Of a DNA stretch of 16,094 nt, positions 1 through 6,954 are shown in pieces. The stretch covers positions 1 through 16,094 of the forward strand of contig JAVBMB010000007.1 in assembly GCA_031552995.1 (NCBI GenBank). The letters are read 5' to 3'. The notes below the pieces were generated by a model. That model did not search any database. It was not told the origin of the DNA and was given only the letters and a program-made list of their open reading frames with translations. Source of the DNA: JAVBMB01 sp031552995 (lineage in GTDB: Bacteria; Bacillota; Clostridia; Oscillospirales; Butyricicoccaceae). Within the stretch, counting starts at the first letter, position 1. The number at the start of each line of letters is the position of its first letter. The translations under genes and the position numbers were made by a program.

Positions 1-74
1 CGGGGGTTTTAGGAACTTTTTAATTACATTGCTTTTCATGCAAAAACCTGAACACCTTTCTTTGACAGCCTATG

Positions 75-110
75 AGACTGTCCGTTTTATCGGACAGTCT
101 CTTTGTTATT
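75..110 (+). terminator. Intrinsic terminator of a gene left of the window
   Basis: A perfect 10-bp stem (AGACTGTCCG at 75-84, CGGACAGTCT at 91-100) closes a 6-nt loop and is followed by the T-rich tail CTTTGTTATT. No gene precedes it inside the window, so it most likely ends a plus-strand gene lying to the left. It isolates the small gene at 161 from upstream transcription. Confidence 0.75.
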
Positions 111-160
111 ATGGTACTACAGGAAGCAGACAGCGAGATTAAAGTGAAAGGAGACACGGT

Positions 161-277
161 ATGAGCTACAGGATAAAATATGTATACGGACATTACGAGG
201 TATACTCGCACGCCGGAAGCTTTCTCTTTTCATGCGACAGCGAAGAAGAGGCATGGAACGAGATAGATGCGATGTAA
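161..277 (+). CDS. 38-aa protein of unknown function
   Basis: This short ORF encodes 38 residues beginning MSYRIKYVYGHYEVY and ending EEEAWNEIDAM. An excellent ribosome binding site, GAAAGGAG at 146-153, lies 7 nt before the ATG. The N-terminal half is rich in Tyr, Val and Ile in an alternating pattern, suggesting beta strands. The middle holds AGSFLFSCDSEEEA and the end looks helical and acidic. No signal peptide or membrane segment is visible. It sits alone between a terminator at 75-110 and another at 296-326, so it would be a monocistronic unit, but I could not identify a convincing promoter in the 50 bases between. I recall small clostridial proteins with a similar GxFxCSxD...EA...EI pattern but cannot name a family. 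The strong SD and flanking terminators support it being real; the function is unknown. Confidence 0.6.
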   Translation: MSYRIKYVYGHYEVYSHAGSFLFSCDSEEEAWNEIDAM

Positions 278-295
278 TCGGCCCGGCAAAAAAAG

Positions 296-326
296 CCGCG
301 GAGCGCAATGCGCCCCGCGGTATTTT
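296..326. terminator. Bidirectional terminator
   Basis: An 11-bp stem (296-306 with 310-320, loop AAT) has one A/C mismatch on the plus strand that becomes a U-G wobble on the minus strand. Plus-strand transcripts run into TATTTTTTATTT, and minus-strand transcripts into a run of seven T (complement of 288-294). It therefore serves the 38-aa gene on the plus strand and the P-loop gene arriving from the right on the minus strand. Confidence 0.8.
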
Positions 327-382
327 TTATTTGTCATCGCGCAGCAGCCGCAAGGGATAAACGGCAGCCCTCCCGCCCCGGG

Positions 383-934
383 CTACAGCCCGAAGCGGCG
401 CTTTATCATCCCGGCAGCCTTATCCGCGGGTAAATCGGTGTTGTCGATTTTGATATAGTTCTCAAACGGCAGCTCGCCGTCGAAGCTTTCGAGCCGGTAT
501 TTCCCGTCGTCGCGCAGCAGCCGCGCGTTCGACGCTTCTGTATCGCGCTTTGACGCCTTGTGCGTCATGCGGTTTTCGGTCATATTGCGCCGCATACGCT
601 CATCCTTTTGCGCTACAAGCTCGGCATAATATATCCCGGCGCCGTGTTTTTCGAATATGCCGCGCACATGCGTGGCATATTCCCAGTCGGACGGCATATC
701 GAATGCCCACATGAATGTGAATATCATTCCCTCGAGATCGCTTGCAGCGAAGTCCTCGAATATCACGTCGCGCAGGCGGCTTACGGTTTTAAAGTCCAGC
801 CTGCCGAATACCTCCAGTACCGGCTCAATCGTCATATGGTTGTGAAACAGCCGAAGGCCGGTGATTTTCATCAGCTCCTGCCCGACGGTCATCTTGCCGA
901 CGGCGGAGTTGCCTATCAAAAATAGCAGCTTCAT
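383..934 (-). CDS. P-loop NTPase / kinase-like protein (AAA_33-type)
   Basis: The protein has 183 aa when started at the ATG at 934. AAGGGG lies about 7 nt upstream of that codon, whereas a start 23 codons earlier would run through the terminator hairpin at 964-985. The N-terminus MKLLFLIGNSAVGKMTVGQE is a beta strand followed by a Walker A loop (residues 8-16, Lys14, Thr16), in the GKMT form I associate with small shikimate-kinase or zeta-toxin-like nucleotide-binding proteins. A basic stretch with MRRNMTENR and KASKRDTEASNARLL (about 114-141) resembles the lid region of such kinases. The C-terminus contains FENYIKIDNTDLPADKAA, typical of the last strand and helix. The substrate is not identifiable. 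It follows the GntR gene on the same strand but a terminator separates them, so expression may depend on read-through or an unseen promoter. Confidence is high that it is a gene and a P-loop protein, low for its role. Confidence 0.8.
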   Translation of the reverse strand: MKLLFLIGNSAVGKMTVGQELMKITGLRLFHNHMTIEPVLEVFGRLDFKTVSRLRDVIFEDFAASDLEGMIFTFMWAFDMPSDWEYATHVRGIFEKHGAGIYYAELVAQKDERMRRNMTENRMTHKASKRDTEASNARLLRDDGKYRLESFDGELPFENYIKIDNTDLPADKAAGMIKRRFGL

Positions 935-955
935 CCTTTCACCCCTTGCTGGTTG

Positions 956-985
956 ATAAAAAACCGGCGCGGCAGGCCGCGCCGG
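956..985 (-). terminator. Intrinsic terminator of the GntR operon
   Basis: A perfect 9-bp GC stem (CCGGCGCGG at 964-972 with 977-985, 4-nt loop) is followed on the minus strand by TTTTTTAT (complement of 956-963). It lies 15 nt past the stop of the GntR regulator and just upstream of the P-loop gene. Confidence 0.85.
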
Positions 986-999
986 CATGGGTATGTCCA

Positions 1000-1650
1000 T
1001 CACATCTCAAAAAAACTGTCACGCGCGTTTGATACATGCGTCGCCATGCGTTCCTCGGCCAGGTCGGCGTCGCGCACGCGCAGCGCGTCAAGTATGTTGC
1101 GGTGCTCCATCGTCGACGCCGCGGCGCGTCCGCCGCGCACGGTCGCCTCGCGGGCTTTTTGAATGTAATTGTGGAACATGGTCAGCACCTGCTTAAGCGG
1201 GCGGCTGCGGCAGCATTCGTACAGCAGCTCGTGGAAGCGGTTATCGAGATGCCACACCTGCATGAAATCACTGCGGCTGACATAAAACTCCTGCAGCTCG
1301 ACAATCTCTTCAAGCGCGTCAAGCTCGGCATCGGTGATATGCTCGGCGGCGCGGCGCGACGCCAGCCCTTCAATGCGGGTGCGCAGGATGTAAATGTCGT
1401 TCATATCCGACTCGGTGACGCCAACGACAACCATACCCTTGCCGGGGATGGTCTTTACAAGCCCCTCAAGCTCAAGCTGCATCAGCGCCTCGCGCACAGG
1501 CGTGCGCGACACGCCCAGCTCGGTAGAGAGCTTGACCTCGGTAAGTATCGTGCCGGGCGACAGCGCGCCGTCGAATATCGCGCGCTCAAGCTCTTTGAAT
1601 ACATGGGTGCGCGTAGGATTGCCGGAGTAGTCGTTCGAGAACTTTTTCAT
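1000..1650 (-). CDS. GntR-family transcriptional regulator, FadR subfamily (FCD domain)
   Basis: This 216-aa protein has the usual FadR-subfamily length and order. A winged helix-turn-helix occupies about residues 12-76, with the recognition helix in LSTELGVSRTPVREALMQLE (41-60). An all-helical FCD effector domain runs from about 80 to 210. The likely metal-binding ligands of FCD domains are present: Asp136 and His140 in HLDNRFHELL, His183 in MEHRNILDAL and His205 in MATHV. Family members bind a small carboxylic acid and usually repress sugar-acid, amino-acid or fatty-acid catabolic genes. No such operon lies next to it, so target and ligand are unknown. The ATG overlaps the stop of the small membrane protein upstream (ATGA), and GGAG lies 8 nt before the start. 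A strong terminator follows. The family call is secure; the regulon is not. Confidence 0.92.
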   Translation of the reverse strand: MKKFSNDYSGNPTRTHVFKELERAIFDGALSPGTILTEVKLSTELGVSRTPVREALMQLELEGLVKTIPGKGMVVVGVTESDMNDIYILRTRIEGLASRRAAEHITDAELDALEEIVELQEFYVSRSDFMQVWHLDNRFHELLYECCRSRPLKQVLTMFHNYIQKAREATVRGGRAAASTMEHRNILDALRVRDADLAEERMATHVSNARDSFFEM

Positions 1651-1850
1651 GTATCACTCTCCATGACAATAAGGTCGGCGGAAATCAGCCCGACCGGGCA
1701 CGGCACAAGGCTCCGTGTGAACTGCGGGCTGAACACCGCGCCGTCCGCAATGAGCTGACGGCGGACAATCGACATGAACGACAGCGCGATAAACACCGTA
1801 AGCGAGATTATAATCACAAGGATAACAAGGCTTTTTACCTGTTTGCTCAT
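1647..1850 (-). CDS. 67-aa single-pass membrane protein of unknown function
   Basis: The start at 1850 is chosen because GGAGGG lies 8 nt upstream; an upstream in-frame ATG at 1961 would read into the 3' end of rnpB. The protein begins MSKQVKSLVILVIIISL and has one strongly hydrophobic helix (about residues 7-29) followed by a basic turn, VRRQ. The roughly 35-residue tail includes PCPVG with a single cysteine. The Lys residues before the helix suggest an N-in orientation with the tail outside. Its stop overlaps the ATG of the GntR regulator by 4 bases, so the two are probably translationally coupled. I recognise no family. It could be a partner or sensor of the regulator, but that is inference from position only. 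Confidence 0.6.
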   Translation of the reverse strand: MSKQVKSLVILVIIISLTVFIALSFMSIVRRQLIADGAVFSPQFTRSLVPCPVGLISADLIVMESDT

Positions 1851-1891
1851 GCCGGAATCCCTCCAGTTATTGCGCAGATATTTTTTAATTA

Positions 1892-1921
1892 CGCCGCCAC
1901 AAAGCGAACCCTGTGACGGCG
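1892..1921 (-). other. Hairpin just downstream of rnpB, without a T-tract
   Basis: Read on the minus strand, CGCCGTCACA pairs with TGTGGCGGCG over 10 bp with one wobble, closing a 10-nt loop. It is followed by TAATTAAAAAATA, not by a U-tract, so it is not a typical intrinsic terminator. It could be a 3' processing boundary or a weak terminator. Read-through would carry the rnpB transcript into the 67-aa protein and GntR gene, for which I find no separate promoter. Confidence 0.45.
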
Positions 1922-1924
1922 GCA

Positions 1925-2288
1925 GTCGGCCTGTAAGCCGGGTTCTGTTCAAAACAGCCATCTATCTGGGCGGTATGTCGCCATACGCCTCAAGCCACCT
2001 GTCTGGAGATTGGCCGAGCAGGCCGTAGCCCCCATGTCGGTGTTGCTTCGGATAGAGTTTACAGGGAGCCATAGTTACCTATGACGCCGGTGGGCTCTTA
2101 CCCCGCCTTTCCACCCTTACCGATTTATACTATTTGTATTTCTACACATAATATAAACCGGCGGTATATCTCTGTTGCACTTGTCCGGAGGTCACCCTCG
2201 GCTGACGTTATCAGCTATCCCGCTCTGCGAAGCCCGGACTTTCCTCCCGCCGCGGCAAACCGCGCCGAGCGGCTGTTCAGCCGGCTGC
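1925..2288 (-). ncRNA. rnpB: RNase P RNA, bacterial class A
   Basis: This is the catalytic RNA that removes 5' leaders from tRNA precursors. The minus strand carries the hallmark 5' core GAGGAAAGTCCGGGC (complement of 2232-2246), then GGGTGACCTCCGGACAAGTG and an ACAGAGATATACCGCC-like segment. The mid region holds GGTAAGGGTGGAAAGGCG, GTAAGAGCCCACCGG and a variable AT-rich arm around 2130-2160. The 3' core is ACAGAACCCGGCTTACAG (complement of 1931-1948). The two ends can pair as helix P1 (around 2278-2288 with 1923-1933). A length near 364 nt and these motifs match the ancestral class A rather than the Bacillus class B. Ends are approximate: the 5' end is set 7 nt past the -10 box and the 3' end by P1. 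Confidence 0.95.
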
Positions 2289-2294
2289 ACAGCT

Positions 2295-2323
2295 ATTATA
2301 ACACATCCGGTCATGCACGGCAA
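2295..2323 (-). promoter_or_regulatory. rnpB promoter (extended -10)
   Basis: On the minus strand a perfect TATAAT (complement of 2295-2300), preceded by TGT (an extended -10), lies 17 bp after TTGCCG (complement of 2318-2323). Transcription would start near 2288, at the expected 5' end of RNase P RNA. Confidence 0.85.
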
Positions 2324-2334
2324 TCGGGATTTAT

Positions 2335-2362
2335 TTGACATATAAACCAAATGCACTATAAT
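2335..2362 (+). promoter_or_regulatory. Consensus sigma-70-type promoter of the murD-ruvC operon
   Basis: TTGACA (2335-2340) and TATAAT (2357-2362) are both perfect consensus hexamers with a 16-bp spacer. The predicted start near 2369 leaves a leader of about 70 nt before murD. The promoter is divergent from that of rnpB, and the two -35 boxes are only 11 bp apart, so the two units share one short control region. Confidence 0.88.
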
Positions 2363-2441
2363 AATTATATATGAAAACCGCAGTATTGTTTGCTTATACA
2401 GCAGCGCCGGCCGGCCTGCTTTCTTACCGGAGGAATCACCG

Positions 2442-3827
2442 ATGCTGACCGAATATATCGAAAGCCTGCGCGGCAGGCATGTCACCGTGCTGGGCATCGC
2501 CGTCAGCAACACTCCGCTGATTCGCATGATGGCGAAAGGCGGCGTCCGCGTCACGGCGCGCGACAAGAAAACGGCATATGAGTTTGCCGGGCTTTTTGAA
2601 GAACTGCGCGGGCTTGGCGTCGAGCTTGTGTGCGGCGACGACTATCTCGAAAATCTTCCCGGCGGGCTCATATTCTGCACGCCCGGCATAAACCCGTGCC
2701 GCGCCGAGGTTGCGGATGCCGTGCGGCGCGGCGCCGAGGTGACGTCCGAGATGGCGGTGTTTATGCGTATGTGTCCCTGCCGTGTCATCGGCATCACCGG
2801 CTCGGACGGCAAAACGACGACGACGACTATCATCAACGAAATGCTGAAGGCGGCCGGCGTAAAGACATGGCTGGGCGGCAATATAGGCACGCCGCTGCTG
2901 TACAGCGTCGACGAAATGGACTCGAGCGACACCGTCGTGCTTGAGATGTCGTCGTTTCAGCTGATGACGGTGGACACCTCGCCGCATATTGCCGTGCTTA
3001 CGAATGTCGCGCCAAATCATCTTGATGTTCACACCGACATGGCCGAGTATGTCGAGGCAAAAGCCGGGATATTCTCGCATCAGGACGGGCATGGAGTGCT
3101 TGTTACGAATATGGACAACTCCTGTGCGCTGAGCCTGTCCGAAGCGGCGAAGGGCGCTGTGCGGCTGTTCTCGCGCCGCGGCGTGCCCCGTGACGGCGCG
3201 TATCTGAGCAACGGCGAGATATACATCAACGGCCGCGCCGTGATGAACACGGCGGACATAACGCTGCCCGGCGCGCACAATGTCGAGAACTATATGGCGG
3301 CGTGCCTTGCGCTGGACGGTATTGTAAGCTGCGACATCATGGCGCGTGTCGCGCGGGATTTTAAGGGCGTCGAACACAGGATGGAGCTTGTGCGCACGCT
3401 TGGCGGCGTGCGGTACTATAATGATTCCATTGCGACGACGCCCAGCCGCACGATTCCGGCTGTCAATTGCTTCGAGCCTATGAAGAGTATCGTCATCGCC
3501 GGAGGGTCGGACAAAAACCTGCCGTTCGATATACTGGGGCAAGCCGCGGTTGAGCGTGTCAAGGCCATGCTGATAATCGGCGTGACCGGCGATAAAATTG
3601 AGGCCGCTGTACGCGCAGCGGACGGATACCGCGAGGGAAAGCCCGAAATCTTCCGCTGCGCCGGGCTGGAGGAAGCCGTGCAGAAGGCGTACGAGCTGGC
3701 GGAGCCCGGCGACGCCGTGCTGCTGTCTCCGGCGTGCGCGTCGTTCGACAGCTTCCCGAACTATAAGGTTCGCGGGCAGGTGTTCCGAGAGCTTGTGGGC
3801 AAACTGCCGCAGAAATGTGAGCAATAA
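2442..3827 (+). CDS. murD: UDP-N-acetylmuramoyl-L-alanine--D-glutamate ligase
   Basis: This cytosolic Mur ligase adds D-glutamate to UDP-MurNAc-L-Ala using ATP, the second step of stem-peptide assembly. The 461 aa compare with about 440-460 for the family. An N-terminal Rossmann-like domain (VTVLGIAVSNTPLI, 14-27) binds the UDP-substrate. The central ATPase domain holds the Mur P-loop GITGSDGKTTTT (117-128, Lys124). It is followed by GGNIGTPLL (145-153), EMSSFQ (168-173) and NVAPNHLDVH (188-197). Lys207 in YVEAKAGIF fits the carbamylated lysine of Mur ligases. The C-terminal domain contains HRMELV and YNDSIATTP, typical of MurD. GGAGG precedes the ATG by 8 nt. It is the first gene of the operon. 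Its other cell-wall partners (murG, ftsW, mraY) are not adjacent, which is unusual compared with a dcw cluster. Confidence 0.97.
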   Translation: MLTEYIESLRGRHVTVLGIAVSNTPLIRMMAKGGVRVTARDKKTAYEFAGLFEELRGLGVELVCGDDYLENLPGGLIFCTPGINPCRAEVADAVRRGAEVTSEMAVFMRMCPCRVIGITGSDGKTTTTTIINEMLKAAGVKTWLGGNIGTPLLYSVDEMDSSDTVVLEMSSFQLMTVDTSPHIAVLTNVAPNHLDVHTDMAEYVEAKAGIFSHQDGHGVLVTNMDNSCALSLSEAAKGAVRLFSRRGVPRDGAYLSNGEIYINGRAVMNTADITLPGAHNVENYMAACLALDGIVSCDIMARVARDFKGVEHRMELVRTLGGVRYYNDSIATTPSRTIPAVNCFEPMKSIVIAGGSDKNLPFDILGQAAVERVKAMLIIGVTGDKIEAAVRAADGYREGKPEIFRCAGLEEAVQKAYELAEPGDAVLLSPACASFDSFPNYKVRGQVFRELVGKLPQKCEQ

Positions 3828-3867
3828 GATTTTGATATAGCAAAATATGGAAAGAGGTGCCAGCCAA

Positions 3868-4902
3868 TTGGAACTTAAAGACAAGATCAAAAAGCTGACC
3901 GCCGCATTTGGCGTGTCCGGCGATGAGTATGAGGCGAGCGCTGTCGCGCTTGAGCTGCTTACCCCATACGTCGACAGGGCCGAGATTGATAAGTTCGGCA
4001 ATGTTGTTGGGTACAAGTCCTGCGGTGTTCCGGGCGCGAAAACGCTGCTTATCGACGCGCATATCGATCAGATAGGCTTCCTGATTACTCAGGTCACAGA
4101 CGGCGGATTTCTGCGCTTTATGGCGATGGGTGTCGACCCGCGTATGCTGCTTGGCAGCGAGCTGATGATTAAAACGCGCAAGCACGGCAAGATTCTGGGC
4201 ATCGTTGCCGCCATACCGCCGCATCTGCAAAAGGCGGGGGACAATGGCAAGTCTGTGCCGATAGACGAGATGGTTATCGACATCGGCATGACGGGAGAAC
4301 AGGCGAAAAAGGTTGTCAATGTCGGCGATTTCGCCACATTCTGGGGCGAGGGGCTTGAGCTTCAGGGCGACGCGCTGTGCGGCAAGGCTATGGACGACCG
4401 CGCGTGCTTCGTGTGCATTTTGCACGCGCTTGAGCTGCTTAAGGATAAGAAGCTCGCCGTCGATTTGATTATCCTGGGCAGCACAAAGGAAGAGGTAGGC
4501 GGCCATGGAGCCAGAGGCGTTGCGTGGCGCGAGAACCCCGAATACGCCATAGCCATTGATGTCTGCCACGGCAAGACCGGTGACTCTGTCGGTCAGGTGG
4601 AGACCGAAATGGGCAAAGGCCCGGTCATCACAATCGGCTCGAACAGCCGCCCGAACTTTGCGCGCAGGGTGATGGAAGTGGCGCGCGCCAAGCAGGTGCC
4701 GTATCAGGTGGACGCCGCGGGCGCCGCCACCGGCACAAACGCCTGGCCGATGCAGACGGTGCAGCGCGGCATATGCACGCTTTGCATATCGCTGCCGCTG
4801 AAATATATGCACTCGCCGGTGGAAGTGCTGCGCATGAGCGACGTCGAAAATGTCGGCAAGCTTATTGCCGAGTTCGCCGCGCAGTTTGATGGGAGGTTAT
4901 AA
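3868..4902 (+). CDS. M42-family metallo-aminopeptidase (copy 1)
   Basis: M42 enzymes are cytosolic di-metal aminopeptidases that form hollow tetrahedral dodecamers and trim peptides. I choose the TTG at 3868 (344 aa, starting MELKDKIKKLTAAFGVSG) because AGAGGTG at 3853-3859 lies 8 nt before it; the in-frame ATG at 3847 lacks an SD. With this numbering all expected residues are present: His65 and Asp67 in DAHIDQIGF, Asp176 and Asp177 in GKAMDDRACF, the catalytic Glu208 with Glu209 in STKEEVGGHGA, Asp231 in AIDVCHG and His315 in LPLKYMHSPVEV. The classical HMD is HID here. It belongs to the canonical DDR subtype with copy 2. It lies 40 nt after murD with no terminator between. Substrate preference (for example glutamyl or leucyl) cannot be read from the sequence. 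Confidence 0.93.
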   Translation: MELKDKIKKLTAAFGVSGDEYEASAVALELLTPYVDRAEIDKFGNVVGYKSCGVPGAKTLLIDAHIDQIGFLITQVTDGGFLRFMAMGVDPRMLLGSELMIKTRKHGKILGIVAAIPPHLQKAGDNGKSVPIDEMVIDIGMTGEQAKKVVNVGDFATFWGEGLELQGDALCGKAMDDRACFVCILHALELLKDKKLAVDLIILGSTKEEVGGHGARGVAWRENPEYAIAIDVCHGKTGDSVGQVETEMGKGPVITIGSNSRPNFARRVMEVARAKQVPYQVDAAGAATGTNAWPMQTVQRGICTLCISLPLKYMHSPVEVLRMSDVENVGKLIAEFAAQFDGRL

Positions 4903-4904
4903 GC

Positions 4905-5933
4905 ATGAAAGAACTGCTGAAGCAGCTTTGCGAGCTTGACGGGGTGCCAGGTTATGAGGACGAGGTACGCCTTGCGATAGAGAAGCTGGTCGAAAAGCAC
5001 GCCACCGAAATGACGGTTGACCCGCTGGGCAACCTTATTGTGTTCAAAAAGGGGAAAAAGCGCCGCGCCCGCCCGCTGATGGTATGCGCGCATATGGATG
5101 AGGTAGGCTTTTTGGCCAGAACAATTACAGACGACGGCATGATAAAGCTGACGCCGGCCGGGGGCATCGACCCGCGCGTGCTTATAGGCCGCCGCATGAA
5201 AGTCGGCCCGAAGAAAATCAGCGGAGTCATATCGATAAAGGCAATACATCTGACTACGCCGGAGGAACGTCTTGTCGCGCCGCCGCTGAAGAGCCTTTAT
5301 GTCGATATCGGCTCGCAGAGCAAAGCGCAGACAGAGGCGCTGTGCTCTGTTGGCGACCAGGTGACATTCGACAGCGCTTTTATCGAGTTCGGCGACAACT
5401 GCATCAAGGCCAAGGCCATTGACGACCGTATCGGATGCGCCGTAATGATAAAAATGATAGAGGGCGATTTACCGTATGATACATATTTCGTGTTCTCCGC
5501 CGGCGAGGAAATCGGCGGGCGCGGCGCGACAGTCGCGGCCGAGCGCATTCAGCCGGGAGCGTGCCTTATCATAGAGGGGACAACAGCAGCGGACATGCCT
5601 GATATAGAGGAGCACGAGCGCTCGACGGCACAGCGCAGCGGCGCGGTCGTCTCGGTCATCGACGGGGGAACGGTGTACAGCCGCCCGCTGAGAGAGCGGA
5701 TTTTGAAGGCGGCCGACAAGGCCGGTATCAAGTGGCAGTACCGCGCCAGCGGGAACGGAGGCACAGACGCCGCCGATATACACATAGCCGGCGTCGGCGC
5801 GCTCAGCTTCGGGCTGGCCACACCGACAAGGTATATCCACTGCGCGTGCAATGTGCTGCATATGCCGGATGCCGACGAGGTGCTTAAACTGGCGGTACTG
5901 TTCAATAAGGAAGTGGGTGAGCTTGATGTTTAA
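4905..5933 (+). CDS. M42-family metallo-aminopeptidase (copy 2)
   Basis: The 342-aa protein has the full M42 layout: N-terminal helix MKELLKQLCELDGVPGYEDE, His63 and Asp65 in CAHMDEVGF, and a dimerisation-domain insert (about 72-160). Further motifs are Asp173/Asp174 in AIDDRIGC, Glu201/Glu202 in SAGEEIGGRGA, Glu224 in IEGTTAADMP and His312 in TPTRYIHC. The metal ligand near 224 is Glu where the other three copies have Asp; both occur in the family. IEGTTAADMPD resembles FrvX/YpdE-type members. GGGAGG lies about 8 nt upstream of the ATG, inside the end of copy 1 (gap 2 nt). It overlaps copy 3 by 8 nt, indicating coupled translation. Confidence 0.93.
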   Translation: MKELLKQLCELDGVPGYEDEVRLAIEKLVEKHATEMTVDPLGNLIVFKKGKKRRARPLMVCAHMDEVGFLARTITDDGMIKLTPAGGIDPRVLIGRRMKVGPKKISGVISIKAIHLTTPEERLVAPPLKSLYVDIGSQSKAQTEALCSVGDQVTFDSAFIEFGDNCIKAKAIDDRIGCAVMIKMIEGDLPYDTYFVFSAGEEIGGRGATVAAERIQPGACLIIEGTTAADMPDIEEHERSTAQRSGAVVSVIDGGTVYSRPLRERILKAADKAGIKWQYRASGNGGTDAADIHIAGVGALSFGLATPTRYIHCACNVLHMPDADEVLKLAVLFNKEVGELDV

Positions 5934-6942
5934 CGTATATGACCTGCAAAAGCAGCTGGTCGCGGCGGCATGCCCCTCCGGCTGGGAGGGCGAGAAAATC
6001 GCCCCGCTGCTTGCGAAGCTGGCAAAGCCGTTTTGTGACGAGGTTACGACAGATGCTCTAGGCAATATCATCTGCCGCAAAAAAGGCAAGGGCAAAAAGA
6101 TAATGATGGCCGCCCATATGGACGCCATCGGCTTTTTGGTCACGTTTGTTGATGACAAGGGCTTTTTGTGGTTCGACAATATCGGCGGATTTATGCCGGC
6201 GATGCTTGTCAACACAAGGGTAAGGTTTTTAAACGGAACGCGCGGCATAATCTGCTGTAAAAAAATGATAAAATCGTTCGGCAAGACCATGCCGCAGATT
6301 GCCATGAGCGATTTGTTTATCGATATCGGCGCTTCCGACAAGGCCGACGCCGAAAAATACGTCAGGCTTGGCGATGTCGCCGTGTTCGAGGGCGAGCTTG
6401 GAAAAGCGGCCGGCGGCAACCTGATGGGGCCGTATGCCGACGACCTTATAGCATGCACCGTGCTGCTTATGGCGATGGAGCAGATAAAAAAATGCGACAA
6501 CGACCTGTATTTTGTGTTCACCTCGCAGGAGGAGGTCGGCTGCCGCGGCGCGAAGACGGCGTCATACGCCATCAAGCCCGATATTGGCCTGGCATGCGAT
6601 GTGTGCGGCGTGGGCGACACGCCGAACAACCGCGATGTGCGCATGGCGGTATCGCTTGGGGCGGGGCCGGCGATTAAGATAAAAGACAGCTCGGTCATAA
6701 GCAGCCGCGAGCTGAATGCCAAAATGCACGCGCTGGCCAGGCAGGAGAAAATTGCCGTGCAGGACGAGATACTGACAGGCGGCGGCACCGACACCTGCGC
6801 CATGCAGATGGCGGCCGGCGGCGCTATGGCCACATGCATCAGTATCCCCACAAGGAATATCCATTCGCAGGTGGAGATGTTTAACGCCGGCGATGCGGAG
6901 CTGGCGGCAAAGCTTATCGCGGCCGCTTGCGTCAAACTGTAG
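5926..6942 (+). CDS. M42-family metallo-aminopeptidase (copy 3, DDL subtype)
   Basis: The start at 5926 gives 338 aa beginning MFNVYDLQKQLVAAACPSG, which aligns with copy 4. The open frame extends 25 codons further upstream, but that part lies inside copy 2 and looks unlike M42. Metal and catalytic residues are present: His64/Asp66 in AAHMDAIGF, Asp172/Asp173 in GPYADDLIAC, Glu202/Glu203 in TSQEEVGCRGA, Asp225 in ACDVCG and His313 in IPTRNIHS. The Arg that normally follows the bridging Asp pair (DDR) is Leu here, and the preceding K-A is P-Y-A. It is clearly closest to copy 4 (shared KKGKGKK, PYADDL, GPAIKIKDS, SIPxRxIH), suggesting a later duplication. Activity is probable but specificity may differ. 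Confidence 0.9.
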   Translation: MFNVYDLQKQLVAAACPSGWEGEKIAPLLAKLAKPFCDEVTTDALGNIICRKKGKGKKIMMAAHMDAIGFLVTFVDDKGFLWFDNIGGFMPAMLVNTRVRFLNGTRGIICCKKMIKSFGKTMPQIAMSDLFIDIGASDKADAEKYVRLGDVAVFEGELGKAAGGNLMGPYADDLIACTVLLMAMEQIKKCDNDLYFVFTSQEEVGCRGAKTASYAIKPDIGLACDVCGVGDTPNNRDVRMAVSLGAGPAIKIKDSSVISSRELNAKMHALARQEKIAVQDEILTGGGTDTCAMQMAAGGAMATCISIPTRNIHSQVEMFNAGDAELAAKLIAAACVKL

Positions 6943-6954
6943 GAGGTGGGTAAC

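Noticed and set aside
337..524. 15-bp direct repeat TCGCGCAGCAGCCGC at 337-351 and 510-524
   Set aside because: One copy is inside and one just past the P-loop gene; the word is short, GC-rich and made of common codons, with no sign of a mobile element or attachment site.
2436..4016. Minus-strand 526-codon open frame opposite murD
   Set aside because: It has no SD, a His/Arg/Ala-rich product and is fully antisense to a confident murD. A similar shadow at 3559-4812 opposite M42 copy 1 is rejected for the same reason.
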